From contig NC_088321.1 in the NCBI RefSeq assembly GCF_910592395.1, positions 14,570,001 through 14,634,000 on the forward strand: 64,000 bases of DNA, written 5' to 3'. The notes beneath the pieces are model-generated. The model searched no databases. It saw only the letters and a program-made list of their open reading frames with translations, and was not told the DNA's origin. The stretch comes from Lineus longissimus (taxonomy: Eukaryota > Nemertea > Pilidiophora > Heteronemertea > Lineidae). The translations under genes and the position numbers were made by a program. Positions 23,701-35,700 of this stretch are shown in pieces (the first letter of the stretch is position 1; each line of letters opens with the position of its first letter).

Positions 23701-26700
23701 TGTGATGGTTTGATTTTTTTTAATCTCATCAAAATGATCATACACTGATGTAGCATCATTGAAGACAATGGCAAGTTCTTTTCCCTGGTAGACAGGTGTG
23801 TAGCACAAGGAGAGTTTGTTTTTCTGCTTCATTAATCTCATGTACTTGATCACTTTGGCTGATTGCGAAATGGCACTTTCATTGAGGTCAAGGATGTACA
23901 GATCATCGATGGATCGGACTCGACTTAAAGCAACATAATGTGAATGTTTCATTAAATTTGTTGGTGTTGTTTGCAGTACTTGGTTAGTGTTCATGTTAAC
24001 CACAAGCTTTTTGAATGTGCCCCCTTGTGCAGAGTGGACAGTTCTTGCATTGCTGGGTTTCAAGGGAAATTGACTTCTCATAATGGTATGATGTTTTCCC
24101 CATAAGAACTGACGTTTGACAGCAAATATAGGTGTCCATGATTTGTCGATGTGGTCTGAGTAAAGGGAGCGATTGGTTGCTCTTCTTTGTTGTCCAATCT
24201 TTGTTTCTTCGAATTGAACCCATATAATGGACGGATTTTTAACAATGTCTTTAAATTCAATATATTTTACAATGCAGGATGAGCCATTTACTATGCCGTC
24301 TTCTATATCGGAGTTAATTGTTGTTGAATATGTGAGGGAAACAGCAATGTTGAGTGTCCTTTGGAGGTTTGCAGAGGCTTTGTACGTGTCTATTGTTTTT
24401 AGGCTGTCATATATCTTTTGTTTTTGTTTTTCCGAAACATTTGTTATGAGAACATCATGAGCATCAATTGTTACTTTTGTCATAGTTGCTTTATCGAAAA
24501 GTTTGTTGTTATGAGCATCGACTAATCTATTAAGCAAGAATATGTGAGGTACATCTTCAGGATAATTTGGATCATTTTGGGTAATCATACGACTTTTTAA
24601 TTGAGTCAAGTCATCTTGGGTTTGTTTTCCTGTTCTTAATCTATTTAGGATGTTGGCGAATGTCATGTCACCTTGTTGCCTCATTATTTGATCAAGTTCG
24701 TACACAAAGAAGTATTCTTGCCAAAAATTACCTGCCAAGTAGGCATTCGTTGCATTTGAATCTTCAAACACATAACTGTCAAAACATGGTTGCAGTTGAT
24801 ACATATCACCAATGGCAAGGACATGTATTCCTCCAAATAGGTTCTTGTTGTCTAAAATGTCCGTTAGTCTCTGGTGAATGAAGGAGAACATACCACAGCC
24901 AACCATAGATATCTCGTCGATGATAAGGACTTTTAAGTGCCTATATTTAGCTCGTAGTGTATTTCGTTTTTCTTGTACCAGGGGTATGTAGTCAGCTTTG
25001 AAATTCTTTTTGAATGGTATACTAAATGCTGAGTGTATTGTAGAGCCTTCGACAACATATGCTGCATATCCACTGGGGGCTATTATTTGTATTCGTAGAT
25101 CCTCTGGATTCTGACCTTCTTCGGAACATAAGTGTCTTAGCATGAATTGATATAGGGCTTTAACAACTTGCGATTTGCCAACTCCTGCCCCGCCTGTTAG
25201 GAAAGTACACAGTTGATCATCACTGGTCTTCAATCTTTGTACGATATGTGTGAAGAACTCTCTTTGTTTATGGTTCAAAGTTCGAAGCAAATCTTTGTAC
25301 TGATCATCTGGCAATCTTTTACCAATCAATTCAACTTCTTGACCAGGTGGACGAACAGAAATACCAATGTCTTGGCCAATGTCATAAGTCTTCTGATTAT
25401 TTGCACGCTCAGGGTCAAAGAATAAGCATTCGCTACTTTGGATAGTGTGATCAATTTCATCTTGCTCAATGATATCGCCTTCTTCTGCTTGGGCAATAGC
25501 CTCTTGTAACTCGTCAATGTTCTGTTCATACTGTCTTCGTTTGGCTTCAATAGGTGTAGTTGTTTTCAGGTAGTTGTAATGCTGTTCATAGGTTTCAAAA
25601 TCCCCCAGCAAGTTTTTTTCAGATGTCATCCAAGGGTGAAACAGTAATATTCTCTCCCTATAATAAGCTTCAGAATCGTTGTCTTTATTGAATTTGACAT
25701 ATCTGATGACCTTAGGTTTATTTCTCTTCGTTATCTTCATGCCACTCTTTGTGACGTAGGATTTTTCTACGTTAAAATCATGGTCCTCATCTATGTTGTG
25801 AACATGTTTTGAAGTCATTTGGTCATCAAGCTCACTGGAATCATCAGAAGGGTAATCATCTACATTGTCTTGAAAGAGATCATCATCATGTTCAGTTTTT
25901 GGATATGTAATGGTGAAGCATGCCACATAATCAGCAAGGCAATATTTTCGAAGACAAAATGGTCTTTTAGCATAGAGGCCGATGTTTCCAAGAGTCTGTA
26001 CATCAGTTGATTGTGGTGACAATTTCTCTAATTTGTCTCGGTCTTTTAATATAAATGGCCGTTCCTCAGGGGTATTGGTATTTATGAAGACCACATCTCG
26101 TGAACAGCGCGTCATTGGCATTTGTAGTACAAGATATGCTGCCTCTTGTGCTCCCGTTTCAACAGAATTGAGAAATTTGTTTCCCATGTGGCGAACAGCT
26201 TGTCGGAGTTCCATCTTGTCTGCCTTTGCTTCTTTGGATGCGGTGTCAAGAAGAGCACTCATTCCTTTCTGGGATTTGCAGGTGTATGCAATGATGTAGA
26301 CTGCCACAGCATATCCATCAAGAATGAATTGAATGTCATGGTTAGCTTGCCAGGCACCAAGTAAGTGCTTCATGTATGGATTAATACGGATTTCTGAAGG
26401 TTCTCTTTTTAGGAATACTTTTGGACATTTTAGGGATGACCGAATGCTTTTGATGTACTCATCTTCTGACATGTCTAACTGTGCAAGAAATTCATCAAAC
26501 GTGAGGACGACATCTTTTCCGTCACCCATTTCATTCAAAGTCTCATTAATTCTGGTGAAATTTGCCTTGTATTTTTTCAGAAGTTCTTCATCGATATCTG
26601 GATCAAGTTGTTCCAGAATTCTTGTCCTTCTCATTGGTGGCATTGGATATCCAAATCTGCACACTGGATGCTTACCTTTTCTGCATGTCTTTGAATGTTT

Positions 26701-29700
26701 GTGATATTGCAATGCAAGGAATGGTTTATCAGATTCACTGACATTTGCTGATACGCTAATTACAGAATCAATGTAGTTCACAACTTCTTCTTCAGAGGCT
26801 GAGCCATACTTTGGTGCACCTTCTATCCATAGAGCAATATGTACATGTGGACTACCTCTATTCTGAAATTCCACCCTATAAAAGCTATCATTAATTTCAC
26901 CGCCCAGTGGGTAATGTGGTCCTTTCAAAACAATTTTCATGAATTGCTGAAATCTATGATCGAAATATCTAGCACAGGTTACAGGATCAGCACTAAGCAG
27001 TCGGCTTCTTGTTTGCCAGTTAAACTGCTCTATTTGTTCATCAGTATATTCTACTTTGTCAATCAACAAGCCGAGTGTCTTAAGGAGTGGTGACCATCTT
27101 GTATCAGCAGCTGACAAAGACATGAACAGAGTTGGTATTCCGAGTTGTCGTATCATAGCAAAAACTTCTTTTTTCTTGTTTTCGAGGTAGGGTGGGGAAT
27201 TCCGTATGGTTCTGAATATATAATAGCCCTCATCCAAGCGAACAATATTATCTCGAACATTGCTGTTTAACACATCTTCGGCTGTGTAAGCTTTTCCTTT
27301 GCTTTTGCAATGCCGTACAGCTAACTTCACTTTATCAGATATTTGTTTGATTTGTATTTTCTTCAATTTAAAGAAAAGATTAGGAATATTCTGGGAAACT
27401 CGGCGATCTACGGATCTCAATTCATATTTGCTGATATCACTATAGTGCACTGGTATGTCATTTTCAGATCTACCATTTCCACAAAATATTGTTGGGAATG
27501 AAAGGTATTCTGCATTACTATCTTGAAATATGCTTAGTGGTCTTTGGCCTTCTCCAGGGGCAAATATGAATTCCTGAGGTTCAGCAACTTCCGGAGCATC
27601 GAGCATTGTGTCCATGTTGCCAGATGTTTTTTCTGTTTCGTCGACTTCACTGAAATGATCGCTATCATCATCGGTGTCATTATCATTAGTTTTATCCTCT
27701 GTATTTGAGGCAATGTGAATGTCAAAATGAGGTGTACTATTTTGACGGTTTCTTTTCAGTTGGGACGTGCTTGGCACAGGTGAAGAAGCTGTTGGGTCAG
27801 CACTAAAAAATATATCTTTGCCGTTTTCCGTGATCATCTCAAAATTGACAATACCATCTTCATCCTGTTTCAATAACTGTGAAGTGCTTGGGCGAGGCTC
27901 TGATCCTGCTGTGTCAACAAATTCTGACATGGCTCCAGAGTGTTGCTGGTGTAAAGATTCCTTCCAAGTGTTGTGGTCATTGATAGTGATATCTTTGTAA
28001 AGAGGACCATTGTCTTTTAACCACTTCAGAGCGTTAAGTACTTTAGTAGGTCTGATATTTTCAATAAATTCATTGGTTTTGTATTGCATTCGCCTTTTGA
28101 GTTTTACTGGCACGGTTTCCATATCGGATAAATTTCTAGGTAGAGACCTAACTGTTTTTGACACATCTACTGGGACATTGACCACATTGCCTCTCACCAT
28201 CTTCTGACCACCAACTGGAAGTTCTCTCATTTGCATGAACGGAATGCGTAATGATATAAGTCTTTCTTCCAACTGGTACAATTCCAGTTCTTGTGGTTTG
28301 TCTTTTACTTTGAAGCCAACATTGTTTGCAATTGACAATTTTGGGATTTTCCCTTTACTGACGGAATCTCGGCAAGTTCGGCAGATCCATTCTTTGTTGT
28401 CAACAGATATATATTCAGTCTTACATTGTGCCAACAAATCTTGTTGTGCCGTTGATACACTAGCTCTTTTGATATCAATGACAGAATCTTTAAACCACGT
28501 TTGATGACAACACGTGCAAACATAAAGGGGACCAATTTTAATTTTTTGATGAAATTTGTCTATGCATTTGTCAAGGTTGGAACCATACTCATTTTTTTGT
28601 CGTAATGTTTTTTCTACAGACTGGTAATTGGCGTTTGCTCTAGATATCTTTTTCTGCATTCTATTGGATAGCATTTCTTGGTGCCTATATTCTCGATCAC
28701 TTGACCGCTTAAATCGTTTTCTTTCTCTTTCAATTTCTTGGAATTCCTCAGCACATCTGTATTTCTTTTTTCTCGATAAATCATTATTTTGTTCAATGGA
28801 ATATATTCTTGGATCGCTACGACTTTTTTGTTTGTTTCTTCGTTCTTTGACTTTTACTTCATGATTTTGCCGAACATGTTGCTTACTTTTTAATTCTTTG
28901 ATTTTATAATCTGGATCAGTGCGCAGTTTCCGTTTGCTTGGTGTTCCTCTTTTATTTTCCCTAATTTTATAGTCTGGATCAGCACGAACCCGCTGCTTAT
29001 TTTTGACCTCCTTGGCTTTATAATCTGGATCAGCACGATCTCGTCGCTTACTTTTGACCTCCTTGGCTTTATAGTTTGGATCAGCTCGCAGTTTCTGTTT
29101 GCTTGATGTTCCTCTTTCATTTTCCCTAATTCGATAGTCTGGGTCGGCACGATCTCGTCGCTTACTTTTGACCTCTTTGGCTTTATAATCTGGATCAGCA
29201 CGAACTTGTTGCTTACTTTTGACCTCCTTGGCTTTATAATCTGGATCAGCACGAACCAGTTGCTTACTTTTGACTTCCTTGGCTTTATAATCTGGATTAG
29301 TACGTTTCTGACGTATGTAGGCCCTCATTTTCGCTTTCTTCCTTTCATGTTTTTCGTTCTGATCCATGAAATATGTCGCAAGATGATCTAACAGTGGTTT
29401 CTGACAATTTGATGATAATCTTTCTTTGGTTGAAGTGGCACTATGCGAAGCATTTATGGAGGGAGTCGTGCTGTCATTCGGATAGACTATTGTCTCAGAC
29501 ATGCATTCATTTTCTGAAATTGCTGTATGTGCAGGTGTCTTCAAAATATTTGGTTGGGTTATTTTCTTATCATCAGAATGGTTAATTTTTTCATCTTTTT
29601 TTCTAATCTTTTTTGGAACAGTGGTTGATGAAGGTTCAGTGATATTTCTGGTGCGTACCGGTAAGCTTAAATGGAGTGGATCATGTTGTCTATTCAGTGC

Positions 29701-32700
29701 TAATCGAAAGGCTTTTGGTGTGAGGATACTAACTTTGAAGAAAGTCACTTCAAAAATAAGTTGATGCAAATCATTGGCGTATTTGTTTATATAACACTGA
29801 AGTTGAGAGTCATCACCAAAGCTTAACAATACTGATGTTCCATCAGGAACTTGGTTACCATGCTTGTCTCTGCTATGAGAGTCAAAGAGATAATAAGCAT
29901 TTTCATGAAACATCACTGCAAATGCATCGTATCCAATAATCAAGATTGCTCCAGTGCAAGTTGTGATGTGATCAACAGCAGTTTGAAGGGACAAGTTTGG
30001 CAATTCCACTGTTGTTTCATGTAAAATCACATTTACTGTCGAGCCAAGCCGTTTCAATTTGAAATGTTCATTGAAACATTTGATTAATGGAGGCAATTCG
30101 TCAACTGCAAGGTAACTAATACTGTTGAAACTCCTATACAACATGTCGCCATTCATCAAGATGTCATTCAAATCATTTGATGCCCAATGCAAAGGTGAAA
30201 TGACAAGTGAATACATCAGTGCGGTCACTGCATTTGCAACACATTGCTTACCAACTGAGTCGGTAGAGAAGAAGTGGTGATCTCCTTGGTGGAAATGGCC
30301 TTGGACAACTCGACTTATTTGTGGATTATCCATTGGTCCAGGATTACTTTCTACATCACCACTTAATTTCAATTTATCGAAGTTATATGAACGACATAAA
30401 AGTAGATGTTCCAGCAGGCAGCATGAAAAATAGTATTCACAAGTGCTTTGTAATGAGGAGTAATGGGCAGCCGCTCTTACATTTTCTACCTGGTCATTGT
30501 TTTTCTTGGTAATTTCGTCAAACCTAATGTTGTAGCTATACAGTTCAGACAGACTGTAGCCTTTCGAGTTATCTCTGTGTGGTATGAAGATTTTGGTGCA
30601 TCCACACTGACCAATGTCCTTATGTTTGCTGGATGTTGCTCTACTATAGAAACAGCCCACAGCTGAACGGTATTGTTCAACAGATATCATGCTTACTTTT
30701 ATCTATTCCACGGATTAAATTACACAATACGATTGACACAACTTACTACAAGCGCGACACGCTTTTTTTCCCTAAATAATTCGATAGTGCAATATTTCAA
30801 GAAGTTGATTCAGTTCATATGTACTTGTCTTTCAGAAGTATTGTACTTCACACTCTTGATCGGTCTATCCCCAATAGTCATAATCAGCGACAATAATGTC
30901 GTACCCTTTCTGTGGCCAATATGATCGTCACAATCTTAGGTTCAATATCAACAGGAGTAACACGTTGTTGCAGGTAGAAGTAGGAAATATATTATCAGTA
31001 CGGGTAGTAAATATATTGAAGAACTGAACAATCAGAGGGTTACACTCGACCTTCCGATGAATTTTATTGAGTCTTGACCGGTTGTCCAAATTGTCACAAT
31101 TAGCTGTGCACTTTTGGTGATGAACAATATTACAGGAACAGTTCCTTTGTAGCTATGTCTCTGTCTATCTATAGATAGGAACCAAAGTCTACTATAATAT
31201 ACAAGTAAGAGTTTATTTATGAAGAAAAAATATACTTATATTATAACAAAGACATAGTACAGAATGACGGTGGATACAGTAAAATAGTCGGAACGATGAT
31301 GAAGAGTAGCTGGTCCTACAAGATGCACCTATAAAATGGAGTCGATGGGAAATGAGTATCAACCTTTTTCCTTCAGGCTTTAATGGACTGTTCTGCTGGT
31401 CAATCTTGAGAAGTATCTTTTTCTTCTTCACATAACTTTGATAGCGCTTCACTTGGTTTTGCTTCGTAGGTCTGGTTTGCTTGCTTTCTTTGTTTCTGAT
31501 TATATAGTTTGCTTTGCTGGTTGTTTGTTTGCTTATGCTTATGTTCTTCGTTTGCTTATGCTTATATAACAGGCGTGCAGCCTGCTGTGCTGCTATGGGT
31601 TCTCGTGAGAGAGCCTGGACTGTGCAACCTGTGGAAAGTTGCACGCTGTCTCAAGCAGGGCAGACAACTTCAGAAAGCGCCAGCAGCGTTACGCAAAATT
31701 TTCCAAATGAGAATTCTCGAGATGAAAATTCATCAATGGAAAATTATGCCAGAGTTACCCGGCAGGCACAGGTGCACGCTGACACCTGCGATTAAGTTCA
31801 AGTACACGCTGACACTTGAACTTTGTTCTCACCAATGTGAGAGGGCCTTGGTTAGAGGCAAACGCAAGTGTGATGAACACTTGCACAGTTACCAATGCCA
31901 GAGTTACCCGGCAGGCACAGGTGCACGCTGACACCTGCGATTAAGTTCAAGTGTACGCTGACACTTGAACTATGTTCTCACCAATGTGAGAGGGCCTTGG
32001 TGAGAGGCAATAAACACCAATGCCAGAGTTATATGGCAGGCACAGCCAATATCACTCGGAGGGCAGGCGTACAAAGGACACTTGGTCAATTGTCAGCAGT
32101 GGAAGGTCGTCGTGGCTAGTGCAAGCCAAATCTGCGTTAGCTGAAACAAGAAGGAGAAACAGGTTAAATTAGAAAGTTTTGGGAAAGAACAAAAGGTTTA
32201 TCAAATTACCTGCAATGTGAAAGCAGGCGAATCGCAATGCATGCCCTTGCTCCATGGACACCAGAGTCCAAAGGCCTGACGTCCACTAAAGTGGTTTTGA
32301 AAAGCAAAGATAGTAGCCATGTGGCGGCCATGTTTGATTTTGAATAGGGTCTGGAACTAGTAGAGAATCTCCCTTTCACTACATGTAGGTCATGACCCAC
32401 ATACGTTTCAGGTCTGTCAAAAAGAAAACAAGTTGGTGGCCTGGTGGACATCTGGGACTTTGGTTTGGGCCTAAAATCAATAGGGAATTTCCTCTACCAT
32501 AGGAGATCACACCACAAAACTTTCAGTTCAGCCATGGGTTGAACTACCATCGCGAAGTGTCCACCAATTCCTAATAGATACATTGATAAAATAATGCCTT
32601 GAAAGTATGCGTACTTGGTGATCCAATTATGTCAGTGTACTTACATTATCAAAACCTCCAACAACCCCACCACCACTTTGGTGTCAATAGCACACAACCT

Positions 32701-35700
32701 TGCTTAAGTGTGTCAATCTTGAAAAGAGACAGAGAAAAAGTTTTCTAAAACAGTTGTCATGTACAACATACGTCATCTTCTGTGCACCATGCGACTGGTT
32801 TTGCCATGGCGGGGCACAAAATTATTATGTCATGTACATCATACATATACACAGACGATGTCGTACTAATCAATGTAATATTCAGTTATCACTGTGTGTA
32901 TACTGTATATCGTCATGGCGTTGATTCCCAATAAAGGTGGCGATATCACAGACAATATTCCGACAACATCGTCATATTACACCAGGTGATGTAAGACTTA
33001 CCGCAGTAGCCCTAAATAAGCTTGATCTGCATCAGCAATACACTCAATGACTCATAGAAATAGCAACAACCTAAAAAAGTAAATGAAATACATGTACTAG
33101 CATATTATTATCGAGCCTATTATTATAAGCCCAACCACAGCCTGACAGAAAGTGTCAAGAACGTTTGATCGACCTTTCTTAGCTGTAAGAGATAACATCA
33201 CACCAGCCGGAGGAAGTCACTGCCACGCCATCCACAACAAACCTTTTAAGAGGCACAATGAACAAAAGAACAGATGCTAGTTTTCTGCTAGTTTGTTGTG
33301 GCCAGCTGAATTTTGCAAACTGGGTTGACTGCAGAATCTGGTATGGCAGGGACAGTCAGTACATTTTGTGTACAATTGACCCAATGTACTAGTATACAGT
33401 GGCCAGCACGACCAGTACATGTTTTGTAAACAAACAATGTGTAGGCCTATACAATAATGTAGTGTAGACGACATGCATCATTGCATGCATGCTGTGTGTA
33501 TTGCATGTAGTTGAGCACGAGCATCATGACCAAACTTCCAAAAACACACCTCAGACCTACTAATACTAGAAAATACAATGAGTGTAGGTCCAATGTACAT
33601 TTTAATCAAACCTCATGTCCCAAATGTTGCATTTAACTTACCAATAATGCACTAATAACACTTTGAAAATCCTGAAATCAAGCACATGTGCAGTCTCTTG
33701 CAAGATGAGAAACAGGAAGTGGTCAATGTATGGAGCGCCTTTACTGAATAAATTATTCTCTGATATTTTTCAAATATGTATTTTTTTCAGTTTCAGTGAT
33801 GCAGAACCTAAATACAGCAGACCCTACATAGAAATCCTTTCCTCCTAACTGAATTGAAACAATAGTAGTAGTACAGCATATTTATGTATGGTCTCCAACT
33901 ATACTTATAGGGCGCCTTTCGTGCACAAATTTAGTGGCATCTTTGAAATAATTTTCAATAAAATCCAAGAAGTAATGGTCACATGGTACAAGTTTCCCAC
34001 CCGATTGTGGTGGGTTAATCATAAGCATAATTTGATGTGCGGTACTTGCAGCTGCCACTTTGGCCTGTGGGGCCTAAATTTGGAATGATCTATGAGCTGT
34101 TCTAATATTTCTGTAAGGTATGACAAATCAGACAACTGCCTTTTTTCCTATGATCATGTAGGCCTCTCCTTATTCACACATGCATCTGTGATCTGTTCAG
34201 AACTGGCCCTGGCCAAGTGGTGAATCCGAGACTTGCGGTACCAAGCTTGCATGTACAGTCTAGGTCAAAATAATAGTGAAGAACGTGCCACTTGATGACA
34301 ATGGTGAATTTTTAACTTTGACCTCAGTGATCCCTGATTGATAGGTCAAATGATAAACCAGGGTGATATGTATACACATCCACCAACAATTTCATCACTC
34401 TAGTGACAACAATAGGCTACAAAATGACAAAAAATGATTTCCAAGATAGCCACCTAATGATATGGCACCAAATAAATAAAAAATCAAGAAAATGTAAGGT
34501 ACAAGTCAGAAAAGACAAAAGTGAAAAGATAAAAAAAATAATAAAATAAAAAAAATATTTTTGGCCGTCCTTGACCGGGGTTTGAACTCACGACCTTTGG
34601 ATTGCCACAACACGAAAAACACGAAACATGCAATTTCGGCCATATCTGTGTCTGCGTTGTGACCTCTGTGACCTTGACAAGTAGGTCAAATTAAAAACCC
34701 ATATGATATATGATGTATCCTTGCTATGAGTACCTACCACAAAAGTTTTATCGAAAACAAGTCATCAAGCGAGATATCACACTTTTTAGATATCCACATT
34801 CGACCCCCTGGTGGCCAAATTGAGAATCAGATCGGACCGATATTCAGCACAAGACGTTATCTGATATAGGGGGTTATATGTACCAAGTTTCAAGTTCATA
34901 GCTGTGGCGGTTGAGAAACGTGCCATAGTTACACTGAAACAGCCAATTTATGCCATTTGACCTCTGCAACCTTGAAAAGTAGGTCAAATTAAAAACCCGT
35001 ACGATATATGATGTATCCTTGCTATTAGTACCCACCACGAAAGTTTTATTGAAAACAAGTTATTGATAAGCGAATTATCACACTTTTTAGGTATCCACAT
35101 TCGGCCCCCTGGTGGCCAAGTTGAGAATCAGATCAGACCGAAATTCAGCACCAGAGGTTATCTGGTATAGGGGGTTATATGTACTAAGTTTCAAGTTCAT
35201 AGCTGTGGAGGTTGAAAAACGTGCCATAGTTGCACTGAAACAGCCAATTTACGCCATTTGACCTCTGTGACCTTGAAAAGTAGGTCAAATTAAAAACCCG
35301 TATGATATATGATGTACCCTTGCTATGAGTACCTACCACAAAAATTTCATTCCAAACAAGTTATTAATAAGCGAGATATCACACTTTTTAGATATCTACA
35401 TTCGGCCCCCTGGTGGCCAAATTAAGAATCAGATCGGACCGAAATTTAGTGTCACAGGTCATCTGACCAAGGGAGTCCTGTGTACAAAGTTACAAGTTCA
35501 TAGGCTTAGCGGTTAAGAAACGTGCCACTGTTTTTGAAACAGGATACGACGACGACGGACGACGACGGACGACGACGGACGACGGACACTGCGGTGTTGT
35601 ATAGACTCCCCTACGGTGAGCCAAAAACCTACTTAAAGTAAAAAAAGTGATGAAAATAAAACTTCTTATTCATTCATTATTTTGTCTCTTCTATCTTTCA

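Larger units (their letters stand above)
22200..32050 (-). mobile_element. Helitron (probably Helentron-type), ends unresolved
   Basis: The span covers the transposon ORF and, on its 5' side, about 1.4 kb of noncoding sequence ending in a stem-loop array. A C-terminal AP-endonuclease-like domain is the known mark of Helentrons. Both limits are estimates: I saw no clear terminal TC/CTRR pair or Helentron TT junction. Comparison with an empty KIF23 intron would set them. Confidence 0.5.

Noticed and set aside
31509-31931. A 140-residue plus-strand ORF
   Set aside because: It runs through the stem-loop array, and its sequence is dictated by the repeated hairpins.
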